From assembly GCA_965120415.1 (NCBI GenBank), contig CBCPNA010000074.1, forward strand, positions 1 through 5,322: a stretch of 5,322 nt of DNA, read 5' to 3'. The notes beneath the pieces are model-generated. The model saw nothing but the letters and a program-made list of their open reading frames with translations. It was not told where the DNA came from and ran no database searches. The translations under genes and the position numbers were made by a program. Below are positions 1 through 5,267 of the stretch, one piece after another. Numbering within the stretch: position 1 is the stretch's first letter; the number at the start of each line of letters is the position of its first letter. This stretch comes from CBCPNA01 sp965120415 (lineage in GTDB: Bacteria > Bacillota > Clostridia > Lachnospirales > CAG-274).

Positions 1-11
1 TTCTTCGCCTT

Positions 12-28
12 TTAACAATTCTTGTTAA
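12..28. repeat. perfect inverted repeat, possible operator
   Basis: TTAACAA (12-18) and TTGTTAA (22-28) are perfect inverted copies separated by TTC. The outer bases GCC (7-9) and GGC (30-32) can extend the symmetry across a small internal loop. The repeat lies just downstream of the -10 of a possible leftward promoter, where a repressor operator or a 5'-UTR hairpin of a gene beyond the left edge would be expected. I do not recognise it as a named regulator site. AT-rich DNA can give such palindromes by chance. Confidence 0.4.
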
Positions 29-35
29 CGGCTAG

Positions 36-67
36 ATTATATTATCACACATATTTTAAACTGTCAA
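36..67 (-). promoter_or_regulatory. possible leftward promoter for a gene beyond the left edge
   Basis: On the minus strand a perfect TTGACA (67-62) is followed after 15 nt by GATAAT (46-41), preceded by TG at -15/-14 (TGTGATAAT, an extended -10). A TATAAT (41-36) also exists but at 20-nt spacing. Neither spacing is ideal, though the extended -10 partly compensates. It would be divergent to the tRNA promoter. No start codon for the target gene is seen in the window. Confidence 0.35.
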
Positions 68-162
68 CACTTTTTTTCATTTTTGTGGTAAGATTTTTTT
101 ATATTAATTGTAAAAAATTGTAATCTGAGTACAAAAATATATTTTTTATCCTAAACTTTTGA
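68..162. other. AT-rich spacer between divergent promoters
   Basis: I find no coding potential, RNA gene or convincing hairpin here. The stretch is dominated by T and A runs, and such A/T tracts can act as UP-element-like sequence upstream of the tRNA promoter (inference). Confidence 0.4.
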
Positions 163-191
163 TTGACATAGCATAACATTTACTTTATAAT
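163..191 (+). promoter_or_regulatory. consensus sigma-A promoter of the tRNA-signal peptidase unit
   Basis: A perfect -35 TTGACA (163-168), a 17-nt spacer and a perfect -10 TATAAT (186-191) place the transcription start near 198, only a few bases before the tRNA 5' end at 205. This is typical of strong stable-RNA promoters. There is no other comparable promoter before the first signal peptidase gene, so it probably drives the following mRNA too. Confidence 0.88.
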
Positions 192-204
192 ATAATCAAA
201 TTCT

Positions 205-276
205 GCCCTTATAGTTAAATGGATATAACAAACCCCTCCTAAGGGTTAGTTGCTGGTTCGATTCCAGCTAAGGGTG
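205..276 (+). tRNA. tRNA-Arg (anticodon CCU)
   Basis: All cloverleaf arms can be drawn. The acceptor GCCCTTA (205-211) pairs with TAAGGGT (269-275), with a G-U first pair. The D-stem is GTTA/TAAC (214-217/226-229), with GG in the loop followed by A, the A20 arginine identity base. The anticodon stem is AACCC/GGGTT (231-235/243-247) around loop CTCCTAA, giving anticodon CCT (238-240). There is a 4-nt variable region, and the T-stem GCTGG/CCAGC (252-256/264-268) closes loop TTCGATT. The discriminator is G276. CCA is not encoded and must be added after transcription. It reads AGG codons. It lies 39 nt before a signal peptidase start codon with no terminator between them. Confidence 0.95.
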
Positions 277-315
277 TATATTCTAATATTTGCTAATATT
301 TTAGCGAGGTAGTTT

Positions 316-930
316 ATGCTAATATTAAAAAGTGAAAAAAGAATAAAATGGCATTCAAAATATACAATAGATGAAGCACTGTTGGATAAACGACAAAAAT
401 TTTATATTTTTAAAAAAGAATTTTTTAAATTTATCATAACCTTTTTTACTATACTTTTTATCATATGGTTTTTTATAAACACAATTATCCTTAATGCTGT
501 TGTACCGACTGGTTCTATGAAAAATACGATAAACCCTAATGACAGAATAATAGCAAATAGGCTAGCCTATTTATTTAGCGAACCAAAGAGATTTGATATA
601 ATAATATTTCCTTATCCTGATGATGAAGATATAATCTATGTTAAACGGATTATTGGGCTCCCTGGAGAAACTGTTGAGATTATAGATGGTGAGGTCTACA
701 TAAACGGTAGCGAAACTCCTCTGTATGATTATTTTGTAACTGTAGAAAAACCTACGGGCAATTTTGGTCCTTATGTAGTGCCTGATGATTGTTATTTTGT
801 TTTAGGTGATAACAGAAATGACTCTAAAGACTCTAGATATTGGGAAAATAAATTTGTTTCTAAAGATAAAATTCTAGGCAAGGTAATATTTAAATATTAT
901 CCTAATTTTGTACCTTTTATTACTTATTAA
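316..930 (+). CDS. lepB: type I signal peptidase (first of a tandem pair)
   Basis: This membrane-bound serine protease (family S26) would cut signal peptides from exported proteins on the outer face of the membrane. The 204-aa protein has a lysine-rich cytoplasmic N-terminus (about 1-35) and one hydrophobic segment (about 36-60). The catalytic Ser67 is in VPTGSM, the general-base Lys110 in YVKRIIGLPGE, and the conserved GDNRNDSKDSR box spans 164-174. All catalytic motifs are intact, and the single anchor and short length fit the Bacillus SipS type rather than the longer E. coli LepB. The start is supported by GAGGT (306-310) 5 nt before the ATG. The next gene, a paralogue, begins 10 nt after the stop. 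The gene appears to be transcribed from the tRNA promoter upstream. Function is confident; which exported proteins it prefers is unknown. Confidence 0.93.
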   Translation: MLILKSEKRIKWHSKYTIDEALLDKRQKFYIFKKEFFKFIITFFTILFIIWFFINTIILNAVVPTGSMKNTINPNDRIIANRLAYLFSEPKRFDIIIFPYPDDEDIIYVKRIIGLPGETVEIIDGEVYINGSETPLYDYFVTVEKPTGNFGPYVVPDDCYFVLGDNRNDSKDSRYWENKFVSKDKILGKVIFKYYPNFVPFITY

Positions 931-934
931 GGAG
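929..934 (+). promoter_or_regulatory. RBS that fixes the start of the second signal peptidase
   Basis: AAGGAG overlaps the last two bases of the preceding stop codon and sits 6 nt before the ATG at 941. An in-frame ATG at 908 lies inside the preceding gene without a comparable site, so 941 is preferred. The tight spacing suggests coupled translation of the two genes. Confidence 0.85.
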
Positions 935-940
935 TATAAT

Positions 941-1510
941 ATGAAAAAAAAAGAAGACAAAGAAGATAAAGAAGATAAAAAATCACGTTTTCTAAAAGAA
1001 ACGTTAAGCTGGGTAAAAGCTATTATTATTGCGTTTATTTTAAGCTTTTTTATAACAAATTTTATAATTGTTAATGCAAAAGTTCCTACCTCATCTATGG
1101 AAAATACAATAAGTGTAAACGATCGATTAATCGCAAATAGGCTTTCTTACGTGTTTTCAGATCCACAGCGTTATGATATAGTTGTTTTTAAATATCCTGA
1201 TGATGAATCTAAGCTGTACTTAAAAAGGATTATTGGACTCCCTGGAGAAACTGTAAGAATTGAAAACGGTCAAGTCTATATAAATGATAGTACAGAACCT
1301 TTAAGGGATGACTTTTTGCCTGAAGAAATGTATACAGAAGGTACTCTTATATACGAAGTTCCAGAAAATTGCTATTTTATGCTTGGTGACAATAGAAATT
1401 ATTCTGAAGATTCAAGATACTGGGAAAATACTTTTGTTTCTAGAGATAAAATTTTAGGTAAAGTACTATTTAAATATTTCCCTAAATTTGAGATTTTAAC
1501 AAATAAATAA
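941..1510 (+). CDS. lepB: type I signal peptidase (second of a tandem pair)
   Basis: This 189-aa paralogue of the preceding gene has the same predicted role in removing signal peptides. The N-terminus is highly charged with three Lys-Glu-Asp repeats (residues 4-12), followed by one membrane segment (about 25-45). Catalytic Ser52 is in VPTSSM, Lys95 in YLKRIIGLPGE, and the GDNRNYSEDSR box spans 149-159. All expected catalytic residues are present. Over an ungapped 78-residue core (residues 48-125 here against 63-140 of its neighbour) I count 52 identities, so the pair arose by duplication. The residue before the catalytic Ser differs (Ser here, Gly in the neighbour), and the loop before the last box diverges most. 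The ATG at 941 is chosen for its RBS. It sits in an operon between its paralogue and a DUF1858 gene. Confidence 0.93.
   Translation: MKKKEDKEDKEDKKSRFLKETLSWVKAIIIAFILSFFITNFIIVNAKVPTSSMENTISVNDRLIANRLSYVFSDPQRYDIVVFKYPDDESKLYLKRIIGLPGETVRIENGQVYINDSTEPLRDDFLPEEMYTEGTLIYEVPENCYFMLGDNRNYSEDSRYWENTFVSRDKILGKVLFKYFPKFEILTNK
950..976 (+). repeat. 9-bp tandem repeat encoding Lys-Glu-Asp x3
   Basis: Three units of AAAGAAGAY run in frame immediately after a run of nine A (944-952) that follows the start codon. The repeats encode a charged cytoplasmic tail. Unit gain or loss would keep the frame, whereas slippage in the A run would break it. Confidence 0.75.
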
Positions 1511-1514
1511 TTAA

Positions 1515-1520
1515 AAGGAG
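1515..1520 (+). promoter_or_regulatory. RBS that selects the DUF1858 start
   Basis: AAGGAG ends only 2 nt before an ATG at 1523 but 8 nt before the in-frame ATG at 1529. The 8-nt spacing is normal and the 2-nt spacing is too short, so 1529 is the likelier start. Confidence 0.75.
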
Positions 1521-1528
1521 TTATGTTT

Positions 1529-1726
1529 ATGCAAATAACAAAAAATATGACAATTGCTGAAGTATTAGATATTGATGAAAGGCTTACAGACGTATTTGCA
1601 AATTTTGGTATGCACTGTGTTGGTTGCCCTTCATTTAGACTTGAAACATTAGAAGAAGCTTGTTTAGTACATTCTATCGATTATGAAACGCTTGTAAAAG
1701 AACTTAATTTAGTGCTGGATAACTAA
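1529..1726 (+). CDS. DUF1858 / hybrid-cluster-associated redox disulfide protein
   Basis: This small protein (65 aa from the preferred start) matches the DUF1858 family, also described as the hybrid-cluster-protein-associated redox disulfide domain (TIGR03980 type). The hallmark is NFGMHCVGCPS with Cys30 and Cys33 forming a CxxC pair. An N-terminal helix (ITKNMTIAEVLD) and the family's C-terminal HSIDYETLVKELN pattern frame it, so the whole protein is one domain. A third cysteine, Cys45, is present. It has no signal peptide or membrane segment and is likely cytoplasmic. Its biochemical role is not established; a redox-active disulfide or metal or cluster handling is inferred from the motif. 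It is the last gene of the signal peptidase unit, 18 nt after the previous stop, and a terminator follows. No hybrid-cluster protein gene is visible in this window. Confidence 0.88.
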   Translation: MQITKNMTIAEVLDIDERLTDVFANFGMHCVGCPSFRLETLEEACLVHSIDYETLVKELNLVLDN

Positions 1727-1740
1727 TATTTCTAACATTT

Positions 1741-1770
1741 AAAGGCAAAGTTTAAATCTTTGCCTTTTTT
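1741..1770 (+). terminator. intrinsic terminator of the tRNA-lepB-lepB-DUF1858 unit
   Basis: AAAGGCAAAG (1741-1750) pairs perfectly with CTTTGCCTTT (1758-1767) around a 7-nt loop, and the T run continues to 1770. It lies 15 nt after the DUF1858 stop, on the expected strand. Confidence 0.9.
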
Positions 1771-1803
1771 ATAATTATGTTAACTTTATTTATAAACAAT
1801 ATA

Positions 1804-1832
1804 TTGATTATAAAAAAATTATATGTTATAAT
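1804..1832 (+). promoter_or_regulatory. extended -10 promoter of the fliB-like gene
   Basis: TTGATT (1804-1809), a 17-nt spacer and TATAAT (1827-1832) preceded by TG at the extended position (TGTTATAAT) form a good housekeeping promoter. The start would be near 1839, giving a leader of about 20 nt. A sigma-A-type site rather than a flagellar sigma-28 site suggests expression is not tied to late flagellar genes (inference). Confidence 0.75.
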
Positions 1833-1860
1833 TTTTTTAGCTATTTTAAGGAGTTAACAT

Positions 1861-3261
1861 ATGAAAAATTTGATAAATTTTAAAAAAACTTATCCTATTT
1901 TACAACCAAAATATTTTGATAAATTTAAATGTTCTTGCAATGACTGTAAAATAAATTGTTGCAATTACTCTTGGAGAATATTTATAGATAAAAAAAGGTA
2001 TAAAAAATGCCAAAAAATCAAAAAAAATCATGAATTAAAATTTAATTTAGAAAATTATTTAAAAATAAATAAAAAAAGCACAGCAAATTTTGATTATGCA
2101 TATATAGAACATTTAGAAAAGACTATTTTTATCAACATAGATTCGGAAAGTGGTACAAAAAAGATGGAGGCTTTTGTTGCTATATGCCCTTTTAAAAATA
2201 AGGAAAATGGCTTATGTACTATACAAGAAAAGCTTGGACTTCCATATCTTTGCGAAACTTGTAAGACATTTCCTCGCCTTACTTTTAATATAAATAATAA
2301 TATATCAAGAGCTTTTAACATATGCTGTGAAGAAGTTTGTAGCCTTTTATACAATGAAGTAGAAGGTATACAATTTGAAATTAAAGATACACCCTATTAT
2401 GAAATATCAAGCTTTAAAATAATTAATATAGAAAAAGAAAAAGCATTATTTTTAGATAAAGTACGGACAATAGCAATATCTATAATGCAAATAAAAGACT
2501 TTTATTTAGATGAAAAAATGATTTTTTTGGCTAAATTTTTATTCGATTGTGATAATTTTATTAATAATAATGAGTATGATAAAATAAATACCTATTTAGA
2601 TGATTTTCTCTCTAATGAAGAAAATTATGAAAGTTTATTAAGTCATAAACAAATTAATCAAAAATTATTTCTAAGCATAACTATATCCATTTTAGATATA
2701 AGGAAAGACTTTTTCGGTAATTCTATAGTCGCTTTTGAAATTTTTAATATTTTTCATACTTTACTAGATTGTTTTGTTAATAAAATTAGCCCAAAATTTT
2801 TATCTTTAATAGATGAAAATAATAAAGAATTGCATTTTAAAACTTTTAAAAATCGTGAAGAAAAACCAATAAAATGCATTGAAGAAGATGAGAAAAACTG
2901 GATTTCTATCCCTTATTGTAATTATATAGAAAATAGAGAAAATATTTTGGCTGATAAAGAATATTATATAGAAAATGTCTTTGTCAATTTATTTTTTGCA
3001 AATGGATACCCTTTTTCTTTTGATTCTATAAAAAATACCTGTTTAAAATTTATTTATTCTTACTGCTTATTTAAAGCTATGCTAAATGCTGCTTTTGCAG
3101 ACAAAAAAGATTTTGAAACAGATACTCTATTTAAAACAACTGTTGTTTTTGGGCGTATATTTTCAGATCTTTTAAACAATTCTGAAATAATTTTAGAAAC
3201 ACTTGATGCACATAAAATAGATACATTAGAAGATGTTATACTTTTAATAAAAAGCTCATAA
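1861..3261 (+). CDS. fliB: FliB-like flagellin lysine-N-methylase family protein
   Basis: The 466-aa protein resembles the FliB family, which methylates lysines of flagellin in Salmonella and has relatives across Clostridia. The N-terminal YFDKFKC..C..C...CC followed by W38 and IFID (residues 18-43) is the family signature, with Cys at 24, 26, 29, 33 and 34. A second cysteine set follows: ICPF (109), C119, LCETCKTFPR (131, 134) and CCEEVC (155, 156, 160). These resemble the cysteine-rich, probably Fe-S or metal-binding core of YkgJ/FliB proteins. The C-terminal two thirds is helical-looking and poorly conserved. No signal peptide or membrane span is evident. The start is supported by AAGGAG (1848-1853) 7 nt before the ATG. 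It is transcribed alone from its own promoter, and no flagellar gene lies nearby, so the true substrate is open: flagellin, pilin or another surface protein. The family call is fairly sure; flagellin as target is inferred from the name-giving member. Confidence 0.78.
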   Translation: MKNLINFKKTYPILQPKYFDKFKCSCNDCKINCCNYSWRIFIDKKRYKKCQKIKKNHELKFNLENYLKINKKSTANFDYAYIEHLEKTIFINIDSESGTKKMEAFVAICPFKNKENGLCTIQEKLGLPYLCETCKTFPRLTFNINNNISRAFNICCEEVCSLLYNEVEGIQFEIKDTPYYEISSFKIINIEKEKALFLDKVRTIAISIMQIKDFYLDEKMIFLAKFLFDCDNFINNNEYDKINTYLDDFLSNEENYESLLSHKQINQKLFLSITISILDIRKDFFGNSIVAFEIFNIFHTLLDCFVNKISPKFLSLIDENNKELHFKTFKNREEKPIKCIEEDEKNWISIPYCNYIENRENILADKEYYIENVFVNLFFANGYPFSFDSIKNTCLKFIYSYCLFKAMLNAAFADKKDFETDTLFKTTVVFGRIFSDLLNNSEIILETLDAHKIDTLEDVILLIKSS

Positions 3262-3288
3262 AAACTCCCACTATAAAATGGGAGCTTT
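3262..3288. terminator. hairpin terminator between convergent fliB and pyrG, stronger leftward
   Basis: CTCCCA (3265-3270) pairs with TGGGAG (3279-3284) around an 8-nt loop. Read on the minus strand it is followed by a run of five T (3264-3260 side), a proper tail for pyrG transcripts that run past the stop. Read on the plus strand the tail is only CTTTAG, so it is weaker for fliB. It starts directly after the fliB stop. Confidence 0.7.
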
Positions 3289-3293
3289 AGGGG

Positions 3294-3319
3294 GTAGAGA
3301 AAATCTACGCTCTTTTTTT
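3294..3319 (+). terminator. second, rightward terminator after fliB
   Basis: GTAGA (3294-3298) and TCTAC (3304-3308) enclose a GAAAA loop and are followed by GCTC and a run of seven T (3313-3319). The stem is short, but the T tract is the best on the plus strand in this spacer. It would back up the preceding hairpin and stop fliB transcripts from entering pyrG antisense. Confidence 0.5.
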
Positions 3320-3362
3320 GATAATAATTATTACAATAGGCATATTTATTAAAAAGAGAGCG

Positions 3363-4985
3363 TTACTGTTGTTTTGTTTTTAATGCTACTGCGACAAAAC
3401 TTTTGAACAACGGATGTGGCTTATTAGGTCTTGATTTAAGCTCTGGATGAAATTGTACCCCAACAAAAAAAGGATGCATATTTTTATCTATTTCTACAAT
3501 TTCTACAAGCTTTTCATCTGGAGAAAGCCCTGATATAACAAGCCCCTTTTTTTGCATAGCATCTCTATATTCATTATTAAATTCATATCTATGCCTATGC
3601 CTTTCATATATAAGCTCCTCATTATAAGAGTCCATAGCAAATGTATTTTTGGCTATTTTGCAAGGGTAAGCCCCTAAACGCATTGTACCACCAAGCCCTG
3701 CTATATCCTTTTGTTCTGGCATAATATCTATAACTGGATTTTTTGTATCTTTTTTTATTTCAAAAGTATGGGCATCTTTAAGATTTAAAACATTTCTTGC
3801 AAATTCGATAACGGTACAATGCATACCAAGACATATACCTAAAAATGGTACTTTATTTTCTCTTGCATATTGTACTGCTAGTATTTTACCTTCTACCCCA
3901 CGTTCACCAAAACCTCCAGGAACAATAATAGCATCTATACCTTTTAGTTTTTTTGCTATTTCTTCTTTAGGGATATTCTCCAAGCTTTCTGAATTTATCC
4001 ATTTTATGGATATGTTACTTCCTGTATATATACCAGCATGCTTTAAAGATTCTACAATAGATATGTAAGCATCATGCAAATTAACATATTTTCCAACTAA
4101 GCCAACTGTAACAAGATTTTTTAGATTTTTTTCTCTTTCTACAACGTCTATCCAGTCTTTTAAATCTGGCGTTTTGTCTTTTAAATTTAGCTTACGGCAA
4201 ACTATTTTGGCTAGATTTTCTTTTTCTAAAAGTAAAGGTACTTCATATAAAGAATCACAATCAATATTTTGTATAACACAGTCTTTATCTACATTACAAA
4301 ATAGAGCAAGCTTTTCTTTAGAAGATTTACTTATATCATTTTCTGTCCTGCAAACTATAATATCAGGCTGGATACCTATAGATAAAAGCTCCTTGACAGA
4401 ATGCTGTGTTGGCTTTGTTTTCATTTCTCCAGTTTTGTTTAAATATGGCAAAAGGGTTACATGGATATAAAGAACATTTTCTTTCAAAACGTCGTAAGAA
4501 ACTTGCCTAATAGCCTCTAAAAATGGCTCACTTTCTATATCGCCAACTGTACCCCCTATTTCTGTTATTACGATATCGGATTGAGTTGTTTTGGCTGCTC
4601 TGTATACTCTTTCTTTTATTTCATTTGTTATGTGAGGTATAACCTGAACTGTAGCGCCTAAATATTCGCCCTTTCTTTCTTTATTTAAAACAGACCAGTA
4701 AATTTTACCAGTTGTTATATTGTTATTTACGGTTAAATTTTCATCGATAAATCTTTCATAATGCCCTATATCAAGATCTGTTTCTGCTCCGTCATCAGTC
4801 ACAAAAACTTCACCATGTTGATAAGGGCTCATAGTGCCTGGGTCTATATTTATATAAGGATCAAATTTTTGTATAGTGACTTTATAGCCCCTTGCCTTTA
4901 AAAGCCTACCTAAAGATGCGGCTGTAATACCTTTACCAAGCCCAGAAACAACCCCACCAGTAATAAAAATATATTTTTTATCCAT
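3363..4985 (-). CDS. pyrG: CTP synthase (glutamine-hydrolysing)
   Basis: PyrG makes CTP from UTP, ATP and glutamine, the last step of de novo pyrimidine nucleotide synthesis, in the cytoplasm. The 540-aa length is normal. The N-terminal synthase domain (about 1-270) begins YIFITGGVVSGLGKG, with the P-loop at 10-19, and continues with KFDPYINIDPGTMSPYQHGE (40-59) and EIGGTVGDIESEPF (142-155). The C-terminal class I glutaminase domain (about 290-535) shows the oxyanion strand PGGFGERG (356-363), nucleophile Cys385 in GICLGM, and His513/Glu515 in FHPELKSRP. One oddity is that the residue after GICLGM is His389, where PyrG and most class I glutaminases have Gln. The start is supported by GAGGTG 4 nt before the ATG. 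The gene is a single transcription unit with its own promoter and converges on the fliB-like gene. Confidence 0.98.
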   Translation of the reverse strand: MDKKYIFITGGVVSGLGKGITAASLGRLLKARGYKVTIQKFDPYINIDPGTMSPYQHGEVFVTDDGAETDLDIGHYERFIDENLTVNNNITTGKIYWSVLNKERKGEYLGATVQVIPHITNEIKERVYRAAKTTQSDIVITEIGGTVGDIESEPFLEAIRQVSYDVLKENVLYIHVTLLPYLNKTGEMKTKPTQHSVKELLSIGIQPDIIVCRTENDISKSSKEKLALFCNVDKDCVIQNIDCDSLYEVPLLLEKENLAKIVCRKLNLKDKTPDLKDWIDVVEREKNLKNLVTVGLVGKYVNLHDAYISIVESLKHAGIYTGSNISIKWINSESLENIPKEEIAKKLKGIDAIIVPGGFGERGVEGKILAVQYARENKVPFLGICLGMHCTVIEFARNVLNLKDAHTFEIKKDTKNPVIDIMPEQKDIAGLGGTMRLGAYPCKIAKNTFAMDSYNEELIYERHRHRYEFNNEYRDAMQKKGLVISGLSPDEKLVEIVEIDKNMHPFFVGVQFHPELKSRPNKPHPLFKSFVAVALKTKQQ

Positions 4986-4989
4986 ACTT

Positions 4990-4995
4990 CACCTC
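4990..4995 (-). promoter_or_regulatory. RBS of pyrG
   Basis: GAGGTG on the minus strand sits 4 nt before the ATG (4985-4983). It supports the annotated start, which also matches the usual PyrG N-terminus. Confidence 0.75.
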
Positions 4996-5031
4996 TATAA
5001 TAAATCAAGAATACAGTGTTTAAATATATTA

Positions 5032-5061
5032 ATTATATTATAACTAAATATAATACGTCAA
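5032..5061 (-). promoter_or_regulatory. proximal pyrG promoter
   Basis: On the minus strand TTGACG (5061-5056), an 18-nt spacer and TATAAT (5037-5032) give a start near 5025 and a leader of about 40 nt. The leader begins in AT-rich sequence, with no initiating GGG and no terminator. It therefore lacks the CTP-sensitive poly-G attenuation described for Bacillus subtilis pyrG. Confidence 0.7.
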
Positions 5062-5090
5062 GAATTTTACAAATATTTTAAATAATTAGG

Positions 5091-5115
5091 AAAAAGGCCT
5101 GCAAAAGCAAGCCTT
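5091..5115 (-). terminator. intrinsic terminator upstream of pyrG
   Basis: On the minus strand AAGGCTTGC (5115-5107) pairs with GCAGGCCTT (5102-5094) around a TTTT loop and runs into five T in total. As minus-strand RNA the ninefold stem has one U-G pair; on the plus strand the same position is a C-A mismatch and no T run follows. This fixes the orientation as leftward. Confidence 0.78.
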
Positions 5116-5141
5116 CTAAGATAACTTTTATGTAACTTCTT
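5091..5141 (-). ncRNA. possible ~50-nt short transcript or attenuated leader before pyrG
   Basis: A strong promoter (TTGACA-17-TAAAAT) predicts a start near 5141, and the terminator above would end the RNA near 5091. Between them no start codon with an RBS is present. The product would be a single 3' hairpin preceded by about 25 nt that includes a GTAA-GAAG-TTAC mini-hairpin. It could be a tiny RNA, a leader controlling read-through into pyrG, or a relic. I recognise no known RNA family. Confidence 0.4.
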
Positions 5142-5147
5142 ACTTTT

Positions 5148-5176
5148 ATTTTAACAATAATTTTAAGATTTGTCAA
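5148..5176 (-). promoter_or_regulatory. strong leftward promoter upstream of a terminator
   Basis: On the minus strand a perfect TTGACA (5176-5171), a 17-nt spacer and TAAAAT (5153-5148) preceded by TG (TGTTAAAAT, extended -10) form a better promoter than the proximal pyrG one. No gene starts between it and the terminator at 5115-5091. Confidence 0.75.
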
Positions 5177-5236
5177 TATGGAATAAAAAAAATATCATTT
5201 TTTAAAACTTTTGCTAATAGTCATTATTTCTAACGC

Positions 5237-5262
5237 AAAAAAGACGGAAATCTCCGTCTTTT
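5237..5262 (-). terminator. intrinsic terminator of the right-edge gene
   Basis: AAAAGACGGA (5239-5248) and TCCGTCTTTT (5253-5262) form a perfect 10-bp stem with a 4-nt loop. On the minus strand it is followed by six T (5242-5237 side, partly in the stem). It lies 5 nt after the stop codon of the partial minus-strand gene, so that gene is insulated from the pyrG region. Confidence 0.85.
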
Positions 5263-5267
5263 CTTGC

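Noticed and set aside
292..305. GCTAA-TATT-TTAGC hairpin between tRNA and first signal peptidase
   Set aside because: Five weak pairs and no T run; not a terminator, and repeats of TAATATT are expected in such AT-rich sequence.
908..940. upstream in-frame start for the second signal peptidase
   Set aside because: It overlaps the end of the first signal peptidase and lacks an RBS; AAGGAG at 929-934 points to the ATG at 941.
1523..1528. upstream ATG for the DUF1858 gene
   Set aside because: It is only 2 nt from the AAGGAG, too close; the ATG at 1529 has normal 8-nt spacing. Not fully excluded.
2094..2354. 86-codon open frame on the minus strand
   Set aside because: It lies wholly inside the fliB-like gene, has no RBS or family resemblance, and its composition is the antisense of the cysteine-rich region.
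4174..4470. 98-codon open frame on the plus strand
   Set aside because: It is antisense inside pyrG, which is certain from end to end; no RBS, promoter or recognisable domain.
4986..5031. CTP-sensitive attenuator in the pyrG leader
   Set aside because: The leader from the proximal promoter has no initiating G run and no terminator hairpin, both needed for the Bacillus subtilis mechanism.
5177..5236. short ATG frame on the minus strand (MTISKSFKK then stop)
   Set aside because: Nine codons, no RBS, upstream of the promoter at 5176-5148; no reason to think it is translated.
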